From contig NC_030854.1 of assembly GCF_000208745.1 (NCBI RefSeq), positions 29,617,300-29,681,299 on the forward strand: 64,000 nucleotides of DNA. Reading direction: 5' to 3'. Both the position numbers and the translations under genes were made by a program. This document shows positions 38,601-49,921 of the stretch, one piece after another (positions within the stretch are counted from its first letter, which is position 1; every line of letters begins with the position of its first letter). The DNA comes from Theobroma cacao (lineage: Eukaryota > Streptophyta > Magnoliopsida > Malvales > Malvaceae). The notes under the pieces are model-generated. The model did not search any database. It was given only the letters and a program-made list of their open reading frames with translations, and was not told the DNA's origin.

Positions 38601-41600
38601 ATATCTTGAAGAAAGCAAATCAGAAGCGTGCCCTTGATGATCTAGTTATACAAAGTGGAGGGTACAATACTGAATTTTTCAAGAAGCTTGATCCTATGGA
38701 ATTGTTCTCGGGTCATAGAACTCTTTCTGTTAAGAGTATTCAGAAGGAGAAAAATCATAACAGTGGCATCGAGGTCTCTGTATCTAATGATGATGTAGAA
38801 GCTGCTTTGAAATATGCAGAAGATGAAGCAGATTACATGGCATTGAAGAAAGTTGAACAGGAAGAGGCTGTCGACAACCAGGAGTTTACAGAGGAAGCCA
38901 TGGGCAAAGTGGAAGATGATGAGTTTGTAAATGAGGATGATATGAAGGCTGATGAGTCAGCTGATCAGGGTGGATTAATGACAGCTTCAAATAAAGATAA
39001 TGGGCTGAAATTAAATGGGGTTGGTCCTATGGAAGAGAAAGCTCTCACTTTTGCTGGCAGAGAAGAGGATGTCGATATGCTGGCTGATGTCAAGCAGATG
39101 GCAGCAGCTGCTGCAGCAGCAGGACAAGCTATCTCATCCTTGGAGAATCAATTAAGACCAATTGATCGATATGCAATCCGTTTTCTGGAATTATGGGATC
39201 CCCTCATAGACAAGGGAACAATGAATTCTGAAGTTAGATTTGAGGAGGCAGAATGGGAACTTGATCGCATTGAGAAGTACAAGGAGGAAATGGAAGCTGA
39301 GATTGATGACGATGAGGAACCTCTAGTGTATGAGAGTAAGTGTTTTTTCACTCATTGTTAACTTTTTTTTTGCATGAAATGTTATCTTATTATGAGAAGC
39401 AATAAGCTTTTATGGTTTTTTATATTTTAAGGTCAGTTGTAAATTAAGGTTCCATTTATTTTATGCTTTTGCCTTTTGCTTTTTGCTTCTTTTGCAAAAA
39501 ATAAATAGAAAGGAAAAAGCAAAAAATAAAAAAACCAATAGAATACCAAAGACAAATAGAAAAAGGCAAATGTATCAACCAAATCGAGCCAAAGTGAATT
39601 ACATGATTTGCTTTTATTTAATTCCCAACATGACACTATTTTTATGGCTCATTTCATTTTCACTTAGTATGTTGAAAATACATGAACTTGTGAAAAGTAA
39701 ATAAAGTTAGGATGTTAGTTGTGCCTATCCTGAAGTTAATGCCATGTTATCGACTGTTTTCAGAATGGGATGCTGATTTTGCTACAGAAGCATATCGACA
39801 GCAGGTTGCTTTGGCTCAACATCAGGTTAGTCGACCTCTGCATATAGCCATTTACATTATTTATTATTGTTTGTGTATGGTTCATTTTAGGTGGTTAACG
39901 TTTTTTTTTTTTAATTTTGTACTTTGTAGTTAATGGAAGAACTGGAATATGAAGCCAAAGAGAAGGAAGAGGCAGATGATGGGAATTTTGATGCTATGTA
40001 AGATGTCTTAACTCTTAAAACCAAAACTTTTCAGCTAGCTGTTCTTTTCTCTCTCTCTCTATTTTTTCTCCCACTTGATAATTTGAAGATGCTTATTCAT
40101 TTGATACATTAAGTAGTACAAAAACCATCTACAAGTGCATTATTTAGTGATCCTAATCTGGAAAATGTGAGGCTTCAAATAGATGCTCTAACTGTATGCA
40201 AAATTTTCATATTTTTTGTAGCTTCTTAATTTTACTAGGTCAATTTGACTGTTCTGCTTCTTGCTGAATGACAAATGATAATTTATAGAAATTTCATCGG
40301 TGCCTTTATGACCTTGAGAGATTAGGATTGCTAGGATTTAGAATGAATTGCCTGATTTTGGTGCCTTAAGACAGTAGTTGTTGCAGCAAAATGAGATGGG
40401 AAAATCTTAGTTACAAGTGATTTTTGGATGTTAGATTAGCTAAAACATATTGTCTTTATGAATTTATAATCTAGCTAGGACTTGGGGATGGATCACAACA
40501 TTCTTTAAAGTTGAAAGATAACAAGGTGATGTCAAACCAGTATGCCCAAAAATTAAGGAATTCATTGTACTTAAATTGAGATGTAGATCTTCTAAAGGAA
40601 GAGAGTTGAGTCCTTATTTATTCTTGGCTTTAGAACAAAATTTCAATGTTAACCAGCTATCTGTTTACAGGAATGAGATGGTAAGTGAACCTAAACCAAA
40701 ATCTAAGAAGAAGAAGAAGCCAAAGAAAGCCAAATTTAAATCTCTGAAGAAGGGATCTTTAAGTTCTGAAGTGAAACCTGCAAAAGAAGAGCCAAAAGCA
40801 GAACCTATGTCCATCGATGATGATGTTAACTCTCATGAAGAGCTCTCTTATTCAGATATTGCATCACCATCTTATCATGTGCCAAAAAAACGTAAGAAGG
40901 TTGAGATAGTGCATGATGCTGAAGAAGGGAAGAGCACTAAGAAGAAGCCTAAAAAACTAAAGAAACCTCCTGAGCTACGTCCTGTATACTGGGATCCAAA
41001 TGCAGTTCGTAAGAGGAATGATGACTGTGCAGAGGTAAAACCATGTGAGAGCCTTGCGGTTGAGTTTGAGCAGAAACCTGCTAGCAGGAGTAAAACAGGA
41101 GGAAAAATTTCCATTACTTCCATGCCTGTAAAACGAGTCTTAATGATAAAACCAGAGAAATTGAAGAAGGGCAATATTTGGTCAAGAGATTGTGTTCCAT
41201 CACCTGATTCTTGGTTGCCACAGGAGGATGCTATATTATGTGCAGTTGTGCATGAATATGGCCCACATTGGAGTTTGGTTAGTGAAACACTCTACAGCAT
41301 GACTGCTGGTGGCTTTTACAGGGGAAGATATCGCCATCCAGTTCATTGTTGTGAGAGGTACCGGGAACTAATTCAACGGCATATTTTGGCTGCACCAGAC
41401 AGTTCAGTTAATGAAAAATTCAGCAATGCAGGCTCTGGAAAAGCTCTTCTCAAAGTAACAGAGGTATGCCTAATCTACTGCTTGTTCTTTCTCAAATGTT
41501 GGTCAAAAAAGGATAAAAGGGACAAAAATAGGGGAAAAATTGATGCAAATGCTCATTTATTGGTCTGACTTGTAAATTTTTAAAGATTTCCTTATGTAAG

Positions 41601-43902
41601 GTTGTGCCTCCCCACTTGTAAGCAACCATAGGAGATTGACTATAGTGATTCTGACTAATAGCTTAGAACTTCTTTAGTCAGCTTGACATTAGTTCATCTA
41701 CTAGAAGACTTTTAGTGATTGCTTAGGCTAGCATTATTCCAATGTGAGGTAAAGCCTTATGTCTTGACTAAAGAGGGCTTGACTAAACTACGAACAAGCA
41801 TTTTAGGTTGATTTAATTAAATAAACCTTCACCTCTTTGGCTGCCTATTGAAATCCCTTTCATGCAATTTGTGCATGGTGCTGTATTCTAGATAGGTTAT
41901 TAAAAATTTAAATTTGCTTTCTACCAAATAATTTGCAGCATTGTATCCTTGATTGGTGCTTTTTTTCTGTTTTATGGCAAAGTCATTCCCATTTCAGGCC
42001 GCTTTACATGACACATTCATCCTCAATATTCTCCTTTAAGCAATACTAATTGTATGTATGTTTTTTTCCGCCAAAGAAGAAGGAAGTCCCCACATTTAAC
42101 TGTGGTACATTTCTCCAGTCTCCTCCAGATTGCTCCTAGGAATATCCTGAACGATTATGCATCATTAGTTTTCCTGGTTTTACCTTACTGTGCTGTGTGC
42201 ATTTTGACTCATCTTACGTAGCCTTAAATGTGAGGACTCTAATCTACTCTATGGTTCCCTATTACTAGGTTTGGTTTCTTCTACCAAGACTATGATAGTT
42301 TACATATAATGTGTTCTCGGAGTATTATTGTTTCTAATTATCTAATATGGTACCCACTGCCGAGGTTCTTTCCGGAACAAATTCTGAGTCACCACACTTG
42401 CCACCCTACCCTCCCCTTTCTGTCCCCTTTTTACCAGTGTTTTAGGGCTGATGTTCTAGAAGCAAGTCTTCTGAATTTACTGCTTTGTGTATGTGCATGC
42501 TGTGATGGTGTGGTGTAGTATTTTACTATAAATATTAATTAATGATGATTGCTGAAGCAATTTTGGTATGATAGTAAATGAAGAAAGAAGCCTTACTTGT
42601 AATAATATATCATGGCAGGATAACATTCGAATGCTGTTAAACTTTGCTGCTGGGCAGCCAGATCATGAGTTACTAGTTCAAAAGCACTTCACTGCCTTAC
42701 TTTCATCTGTATGGAGGGTGAAGTCTCGCCCTGAAAATCGACAAAATGTCTCATCATCTCGGAATGGTGTTCGTTTAGGGGGAAGGTTCCTCAGTCCTTT
42801 TCTGAGCCACACACCTCAGGGTTCTGCAAAGGAACCAGCACAGAGGATGAAATTTACAAATTTGCGGGAGTGTAGCAAGTTGTTATCAGCTGCACTCCAT
42901 GATGCCAGCAATAGACAACGGAGTGACACAGTTTCCTCCTCTGATAGGAGAGGGGATTCTCCTGTCATTGCGGAATGTTTAGAGATAACACTGGAAATAC
43001 AGGAGAGTGGTGACTCTCTGATTCCATTCCCACCAGTAATAAATTTATCAATATATGGTTCAGATCTTGTTACATCTAGAAACGAGACCACTGGAGAAGA
43101 CCTCCATCTCAAAGCTTCAAACGTTGCGGCTGAGAACCGGTCTAGGTATGGCAACATGTTGCAATTACTAATTATCATGCTTGGTAGTGAATTATTGGCT
43201 AGGCATTATTGTTGTTAGTCTGAAGGAGGCATTTTCCTTGTGAATCTCTTGCATGTAAGTTTTTATTATAGCTGTAATTATTAGATTCCAAATTGAGATG
43301 AGAAAGACATGAGATTCAGGTCATGGTCTTGGAGGGCATGGTGTCTTGTACTGGTCAAATAAATTACTCATGCCTAGATTTATATTGTCAACATTTGTGT
43401 GTGTTTTTGGGATAAAAGTTTGTTGATTACTAACCAAGCAGAACATCTTTTTCTCAGGGCAGCAGCTAGGGCTTGTGTTGGAGGTGGTCTGGGTTGGGCT
43501 TCATCTGCCTTCCCAGCAAATGATTCCAAGTCACGTTCAGGGTCGAAATTGCCATCTTTGGGGAAGCACAAGCTGTCTGTCTCTGACACAATGAGATCTA
43601 AATCAAAACTGAAGAAGGCTTCAATGGAGCATGGTGATGTACACAACTTATTGCCAGAGCAAGTGTTCCAACCAGTGGCAACAATTGCTCCGAATGATCC
43701 CTACTTAAGATGTGACCTGACATCTGTGACTAATGACAGCAGTTGGGCTGATGTTGTTGATAGTGATTTATGTTGCAGCATGGATGAGGCCCTTTCACTG
43801 GAATCAGAGGTTTATGAAGTGGTCCCACATAGTTATATCGCCGGATATATTTCAGGCCTCGATGATTGTTCGATGCTCCCAGACTATACTGACATTGGGT
43901 AA
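29627..43902 (+). CDS. PIE1: PIE1, SWR1-complex Swi2/Snf2 ATPase (20 coding exons)
   Basis: Exons: 29627-29686, 32183-32263, 32453-32560, 32738-32818, 32907-32995, 33069-33202, 33304-33344, 33766-33901, 34167-34235, 34329-34393, 34481-34597, 34730-34765, 35859-35927, 36093-36155, 36248-39335, 39764-39825, 39930-39997, 40671-41463, 42619-43145 and 43458-43902; 2043 aa (Arabidopsis PIE1 about 2055). Order: HSA domain (about 30-103, KTHWDHVLEEMVWL, SERKWKLA), which should hold actin-related proteins; acidic region; ATPase lobe 1 with Walker A DEMGLGKT (about 520-527) and DEAH (about 623-626); a long family-typical insertion; lobe 2 with RSGGVGINL and QDRCHRIGQ (about 1040-1160); basic Lys-rich stretch (1460-1600); SANT/Myb-like domain (about 1635-1693, WLPQEDAILCAVV). 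Most of the ATPase sits in one 3.1-kb exon. PIE1 drives exchange of H2A for H2A.Z and in Arabidopsis is needed for FLC expression and floral repression. All helicase motifs are intact. The intron after 32818 has a GC donor. Confidence 0.96.
29687..32182 (+). other. Long PIE1 intron 1
   Basis: A 2.5-kb AT-rich intron between the first two coding exons. I see no repeat arms, open frame of interest or RNA gene in it. Confidence 0.6.
35342..35367. repeat. (GT)n microsatellite in PIE1 intron 12
   Basis: About 12 GT units follow CTCT and are followed by a G-rich stretch (GGGAGGGGTGGTGGG). It is intronic, about 490 bases before the acceptor at 35858. Confidence 0.85.
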
Positions 43903-44250
43903 GGTTAATCCCATTGCTCTAAATTGCTTGATGTTCTTGGTTGAAGCTTTATTGTGATGGATGGAGCTCAAAGTAATTCTTTGAGCAAGCCAGATCCTCG
44001 GCGTGGGGTACACTGTCAATTGGATCACCATTTTTGGATGCCATACGAGGGGAGTGGCTACACAGGTTTCCCTGTTCACGCTCCAAAACTCCATTTAACA
44101 TTTTTTGGCAAGGAGAGAGAGTTGGCAGGAGGCCAGCCATGGACGTCTACCCACTCACATCACTGCTGATGAATTTTTTTCCATTGCCAGAGGATCCGGT
44201 GAGCTGCAGTGAATATAGAAAACGTAGCACTAATTTTTTGTAATTAATTA
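43903..44250 (+). other. PIE1: Probable 3' UTR of PIE1
   Basis: After the TAA at 43900-43902 the sequence keeps a composition similar to the last exon as far as a T-rich stretch and TAATTAATTAATTAATTAG at about 44242-44260. The end is taken from composition only. Confidence 0.4.
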
Positions 44251-45289
44251 ATTAATTAGCGGGACAACTTGGGCTTTGGTTGGGCATTTTGTATTTCAGA
44301 TTTTGGCACATAGAAAGGTAGTTCTAGTTATTAGAAAATGGGAAGACGTTCACGGCAGTTCCTCGCAAATCTTTGCTCCACTTCTACTAATTCCAGCAAC
44401 CCAATAGTATTACTAGCGGATCATTTGCATGCATCCAGCAAATTGAATCACGTGCGAAAATAAAGTCATCCTCCTTTAAAACATTTGCTTTTCATTTAAT
44501 ACTATTAATTTTTTAAAATTATTTTAAATAGGGTAAAATATTTTGCTCGTTCTTAATTTTTAATCATAATTTGATACGATTTATTAGTATTTGAAATAAG
44601 CATTTCATTTTAAAAGACGAGTATGAAATGTTTAAAATATTTTTTTTCGTTTTCTATTCTTTTTCACTATTTTTTTTCCTCTTAAGTCGGTTGGTGCCAT
44701 TCTTATCCCCTCGATGACTTTACAGTAGGATCTAGTTGTAGAATGTCGGATCTGGATTTGGAACGTGAGATCGGCTCTCTCTTGGGGAATCTAAATCCAG
44801 TTGGGTTTGATCGACCAGTAAAAGATGAAATTTTATAATTTATATAATTTAGTAATTTTTAAAATTAATAAAGAGTAAAATTGTTTAAAAAATATTATTA
44901 TGTTATCAAATTAATATATATATTAACGGTGGGATTTATATGGGCAGTTAAAGATATTTTTTTGAGACGAACTGTCCATTTCAAATATTAATGAATCCAC
45001 GTGATATTATGATTAAAAATTAAAAAATCAAGGTATTTTATTGATTTAAATATATCTTTCTTAAATTTTGAAATATTTAAAATTACTAAATCTTGTAATT
45101 TTATAATTTAAACAAGAAATTAAAAAATATTTTGAGTACTCTATCCCATCAAGTGTATGTCAAGTATTTACTATCCTTGTTATAGTGTTTTTAAAGAGTT
45201 TCAGTATCTTATAATCTCAAATTTATCCTCTTATTTTCTCTTTTACTCATTTCTTAAATAAATTTAATAAAATCTTTGAATCATTCGAA
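44251..45289. other. AT-rich intergenic DNA with a foldback
   Basis: No gene is seen. Within it, 44529-44625 and the inverted complement of about 44950-45055 share TTAATTTTTAATCATAAT and AGTATTTGAAAT/AATATTTGAAAT words, forming an imperfect foldback of about 530 bases. A non-autonomous DNA element is likely, but its ends are not defined. Confidence 0.45.
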
Positions 45290-46265
45290 AAATTTTAAAT
45301 AAATATTTATTTTTTATTATAATAAATTAAATTTTTTATTTTTATTTTAAATCAAATAAATTTTATATAAAAACTTTTAAAATCAACAATTCTACTTCAT
45401 CCCAATAAGTTTTTGTTGCACGGAATATTAGCATAGCTTTGGTGTAGGGACAATGGTAGACCACCTCACGCCCATGTTACGAGACTTATTATAGACAAAT
45501 TCATGATAGTTAGGGTTGCGGCGACGACGAGTACAAATACTGTTATATGAGCCGTGGTGAGTGTTTTAACAAAAAAAAAAAATCCCAAGCTTGCTCAATT
45601 ATGTAATGTGGCACGTGCTAGTGAGCGTATCATCTACTTCCTTGACATTACTGATAATGTCGATTGAATATTGAGTCACTTTTACTTGCATGTGAAAAAT
45701 AAGAAAATATTTTTCTTTTATCGAGAGGTTATGTTGTGGGTCATTTCAAGCTTAAAAAAATTTGTTATCATTATTTTTCATTCATAAAAAAAGTCTTTAT
45801 TACTCTTGTAGTTAATTAATTTTTATTTATTAAATTATCATTTATTATTTTATGTTACGTGATATTAACATGGTATACTAATATAACAGTATTTGTGAAT
45901 TTATCTATAATAAAACGTTACGTTACTAATATCATATAACAGTATTTTTCAGTATTATAGACAAATTTGTCTATAATATGTTGTGAGTCATTTCAAGCTT
46001 AAAAAAATTTGTTACTATTATTTTTCATTCATAAAAAAAAAGTCTCTATTACTCTTTTAGTTAATTAACTGTTATTTATTAAAATGTCATTTGTTATTTT
46101 AAGTTTCGTGATATTAACATAGTATACTAATATGATAATAAAATTATAAATTTTTTAAAAATATTTAATTAATTATTAATATCTATTTGATTTACAATAA
46201 AAATATAGATATTTCATTAAAAGTAATAGATGAATAAAATTTTGTTTAAATTTTTTTTATATAAT
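45290..46265. mobile_element. Long-TIR MITE, copy C, enlarged by an internal duplication
   Basis: The left arm (45295-45370) has TTTTTATTTTAAATCAAATA. The right arm (46150-46262), read in complement, has TTTTTATTGTAAATCAAATA and AACAAAATTTTATTC, as in the other family members (1437, 2055, 63175). The interior is longer than in its relatives. It includes a direct duplication of about 160 bases with a period of 247 (45730 and 45977, TATGTTGTGrGTCATTTCAA). It is non-coding. Confidence 0.5.
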
Positions 46266-46793
46266 TTAGAACCTTTTTTTAAGTATTATGTCTTGAATTC
46301 TCATTTATAAACCGACTAAAAACTCAGCGGAGTAATAACAATAAAGAACAAAAACAAGAAGGTAGATTATTTTGTAATATCTATATATATATATCACCTT
46401 CTAAGTGAGGTCTTTACATGTGATTTCAACAAATCTCTTTTGTTCAAATATGAGTCATGATCAAATTGTTCATGCTATTTCTCTCAGCTAACCAGCACTT
46501 AATCAGCACGCATTTGTTGTGTGCAAGGCATCGCCCATTTGCGTTTCAGAAATACCATTACCATATTTGTTGACTCTGATAGCCAAATCTTGAACCATGG
46601 AACGAGACGAGTGTAGTCAGATAGCACTATAAAAATTAAAAAAAAAAAAAAGTAATTATGAGATAAAAGATGTGGGAGGGAAGGAAAGTCATGCTTCCAA
46701 CAAATACTGGAATTCCATAACCCATTAGTTGAAGCAGAAGGTATACAGAGATGTCAAGTCTCAGCATTTGGTTTGTTTTGTCTAATACTAAAT
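46266..46793. other. Intergenic DNA left of the copia element
   Basis: No gene is recognised. A short TA microsatellite lies at 46381-46395 and a poly-A tract at about 46638-46652. Confidence 0.5.
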
Positions 46794-47234
46794 TGTTGGA
46801 AACTTGGTAAGTTTAGAAAGAAAAGTGAAGATAAGCAAGGTCTCAATGAACAAACAACAGAGGAAAAATTATGTGGAAGAGAAAAAGCTCCTTTTCATTA
46901 AGTAACAGAGGAGTATATACAATGGAGGATAACCATACTCACAAGAACCAACTGTACACACGCCTGAGCTGATATCCTACATTCTAGGAGCATAGGAATC
47001 TGTGATGGATAGCTTGACACATAACAGACACTAAGCCACAAGTATAACGGCTTAATTTGAAAGAAAGAAAGCAATGAAATCCCTAACAATTGGAAAAAAT
47101 AGTAAAGTAAATAAGACACTGAGTAAATAAAACTTGAGTCCAAAACGATAGCATCAACTTTTTATACAAGACGACACCTTATTGACTCTCTGCCTTGGTG
47201 CCAATTTCAGCAAGTTGCACATCATTTCTCAACA
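46794..47234 (-). repeat. 3' LTR of the copia element
   Basis: On the plus strand it begins TGTTGGAAACTTGG and ends TTTCTCAACA, so the LTR has TGTTG...CAACA termini. It aligns with 49434-49921 throughout. It is shorter by about 45 bases, chiefly from segments missing near 47100 and 47140. Confidence 0.88.
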
Positions 47235-47246
47235 TACCTCCTTGGT
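47235..47246 (-). other. Polypurine tract of the copia element
   Basis: Read on the minus strand, ACCAAGGAGGTA lies directly before the 3' LTR start TGTTGAG. This is the expected place and composition for the primer of plus-strand DNA synthesis. Confidence 0.65.
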
Positions 47247-47965
47247 GTTCATCTTGCTGACCCCTAATAACACCCTTAGATATTCAAGCTTCTCTTTGTT
47301 CAAGCATCTAGTGAAAATATCAGCAATTTGTTCTGCCATGATGAATAGGATTTTTGGCAATGGGGATTGCTGATTGATTCTCAATCATTAAAGGTGTGCC
47401 TACCTCCTGCTTGAATCTCAAATCTCCAAAAATTTTTTTAATCCAAATTGCTTGATTGGCAGCAACTACAGTTGAAATATATTCAACTTCAGCAGAGGAT
47501 TGGGCTACCACCTCCTATTTCTTGGAGTTCTAAGAGAAAATAACACTTCAAAATGAAAAGCAATAACCGCTTGTGCTCTTAGCATCATCTAAGTTTCCAG
47601 CCCAGTCACTGTCACAGTAACCAACCAAGGCACCACTTTTCTCCTTCTCAAACAGAAGACCATAGTTCACAATTTCCTTTTAAGTATCTTAGAACCCTTT
47701 TTGCAGCAACATAATGATTCTGAGAAGGTTTTCGCATAAATTTGGAAAGTAAACTTGCTAGATACATCAGGTCAAGTCTTGAAGCTATTAAGTACAATAA
47801 GCTGCCAATGATGCTTCTGTAATTTGAACTTGCAACTTTCGGTGCCCCATCCTCTTTGCTCAATTTACAGTTTGAAGCAATTGGAGTTTCAACAATGTAC
47901 AATTGTCCATTTGAAACTTCTTCAGTAGCTTAGATGCATATTTGCTTTGATGAATACAAATATAA
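47240..47965 (-). pseudogene. Copia reverse transcriptase C-terminus and RNase H remnant
   Basis: Minus-strand translation shows the end of the copia RT domain (YASKLLKKF, then after a frameshift TPIAS, KLSKEDGA, YRSIIGSLLYL, RVLRYLKG). The RNase H end follows (SSAEVEYIS, NQAIWIKK, ENQSAIPIAKNP). A further short deletion joins HHG to EQIADIFT at about 47335. Frameshifts near 47905 and 47650-47510 and stops break the frame. The catalytic YVDD part of RT is missing. Confidence 0.85.
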
Positions 47966-49331
47966 TCTATGCCACAGTTCTGATTCATAAACAACATGAA
48001 AATAAGCTTTATGCTCAGCATGCTTCCAGTCAATTGGAAAGCATTTGTTTCTCATTTCAATTGTTAATACTTCCTCTCCCTTAGGATCGAATATAGTGTA
48101 GCTCCTGTCTTTGAATAGGAGAGCATAATGACTCTTAATAAGTTGTCCAACACTGAGCAAATTTTGTTTAGCCTCGGGAACAAAAAAGACATTTGAGATA
48201 TACTTGTTACTTGATTGAGTTTCAACAATAATAGTCCCTATACCAAGTATCTTCAAAAATGCTCCATTACCAATCTCTATTCTAGACCCATAACTCCTAT
48301 CTAGTGCAGTAAAGTGACTCTCATCACCTGTTAAGTGATTTAAGCAAGCACTGTCAATCAACCATAAATTCTTCCTGACAGATTCACCTACTTCTCGAGC
48401 CATGAATAAGACTTCATCAAATTCCTCAACTTGCGCAACTATTGCAGCCTTCTCATTAGAGTTATAACCTTTGTTTTTACACACCTTTTCAACATGACCA
48501 AGTTAGTTATAGACCCTACATTTTACATTGGTTCTGTACCAACAAAATTTTGCAAAATGTGTGGTTTTCTTACAGTGAGGGCAAGGTTGATACTTCTACT
48601 TTTGTTTACCAGATTTACCATCTACCACTTTCTTATCCTTATCCTTCTTTGTGCTGTTACTACTAACTTTAAGGTTCCTAGTTTGAGCAACCAAAGCACT
48701 GTCAACCATATTTTTCAGCCTAAATGCTCTTCTTTGTTCAGGGCCCTCTAGAGCATTCACCAGCTCTTTTAGAGTAAGCTGTCCAATATCCTTGAAATCT
48801 TCTAATGAAGAAATCTTGGACTCATATTTCTATGGAAGACTCACAAGCATCTTCTGCACTAGTCTTTCCTCTATCATAACCTTTCCTAACAGTCTCAGTT
48901 GATTCACTAAGGTCATCATTTTTCTAAAAAACTCCCTAATGGTTTCATCATCTTCCATTCTAAGCATCTCAAATTGTCTAAACAAATTTAAGCACTGAAT
49001 CTATCTAGTCTTATCACTACCAAAGAATTCATCCTTTTAAGTGATCACAAACCTCTTTAGGACTATCTAGATGCATAATCCTAGCAAAAATCTCATTAGA
49101 AACAGCATATTGTAAATAGGACAGAGCTTGGTACCTCTTAGCTTTGTCTTTTTCAAACTGTCAAATTTGAACAAGGATAGGGTTGGCATGCTTTTGGACG
49201 AGGCCCTCTCCAATCTCCATTATCACCCAAAGACAGTAAGTTTTGAGGTAAGATTTCATTTTCATAGACCAGATGGCATAGTTTTCACCAGCAAAGACGA
49301 GTGGAGTTGATGTGTTGAATCCAGTAGCCAT
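47966..49331 (-). pseudogene. Copia gag, zinc knuckle, protease and pre-integrase remnant
   Basis: Translation starts at 49331 (MATGFNTS) and shows the copia gag pattern (ENYAIWSMKMKSYL). Near 48580 is a zinc knuckle of the form CPHC-x4-H-x4-C. A second knuckle near 48510 has lost a cysteine and carries a stop. The protease motif reads LIDSACLNHLTG at about 48340-48375, where Gly/Thr of the usual DSG-T pattern are changed. The pre-integrase motif ELWHR ends at about 47966, after which the sequence jumps to the RT end. Several stops interrupt gag (for example near 49165). Confidence 0.85.
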
Positions 49332-49422
49332 GGAAAAGGAATAAACTCAAAAGGGTGATCAAGTAGCAAGATTTTTTAAGAACAAAAGTAAAGGAAGCAA
49401 TCCCTTAAGACTCGTTGTGCAA

Positions 49423-49433
49423 CTCTGGTACCA
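49423..49433 (-). other. tRNA-Met primer-binding site of the copia element
   Basis: The minus strand next to the inner LTR edge reads TGGTACCAGAG. It differs by one base from TGGTATCAGAG, the site complementary to initiator tRNA-Met that most plant copia elements use. Confidence 0.8.
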
Positions 49434-49921
49434 TGTTGGAAACTAAGTAAATTCAAAAAGAAAAATGAAGATAAGCAAGGTCTCAATGAACAAAGAACAG
49501 AGGAAAAATTATCTGGAAGAGAAAAAGCTCCTTTTCATTAGGTAACAGAGGAATATATACAATGGAGGATAACCATATTCACAAGAACCAACTGTACACA
49601 CATACCTGAGCTGATATCCTACATTCTAGGAGCATAGGGATTTGTGATAAATACCTTGACACATAACAGACACTAAGCCACCAAGTATAACGACTTAATT
49701 TGAAAGAAAAAAGGCAATGAAATCCCTAACATTTGGGAAAAATAGTAAATTGTAATGGTAACAAGAGTAAAGTAAATAAGAGACTGAGTAAATATAACTC
49801 GAGACGAAAACAACCGTAGACCAAGCTTAAAACGACAGCATCAACCTTCAATACAAAACAACACCTTATTAACTCTCTGCCTTAGTGCCAATTTCAGCAA
49901 GTTGCACACCATTTCTCAAAT
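49434..49921 (-). repeat. 5' LTR of the copia element
   Basis: On the plus strand it begins TGTTGGAAACTAAG, as in the other LTR. The outer end reads TTTCTCAAAT instead of TTTCTCAACA, so the terminal bases have mutated. It contains extra segments (about 49757-49772 and 49801-49830) not found in the other copy. Confidence 0.88.

Larger units (their letters stand above)
46794..49921 (-). mobile_element. Decayed Ty1/copia LTR retrotransposon, internally deleted
   Basis: The element reads on the minus strand: 5' LTR 49434-49921, PBS just inside it, gag start at 49331, protease, remnants of RT and RNase H, PPT, 3' LTR 46794-47234. The internal part is only about 2.2 kb, whereas complete copia elements usually have 4 kb or more. 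The integrase core and most of the reverse transcriptase are absent. Several in-frame stops and frameshifts occur in what remains. The LTRs are of different length and have diverged visibly, so the insertion is old. It is not autonomous. Seven bases AATACTA occur next to both ends (46784-46790, 49919-49925), but a clean 5-base target duplication is not seen. Confidence 0.9.

Noticed and set aside
39430..39640. Possible foldback in PIE1 intron 15 (GCTTTTTGC / GCAAAAA words)
   Set aside because: The arms are short and low-complexity; no defined ends or target duplication.
42816..43178. Minus-strand open frame of 120 codons
   Set aside because: It is antisense to a verified PIE1 exon; the plus-strand frame has the conserved protein and correct splice phases.
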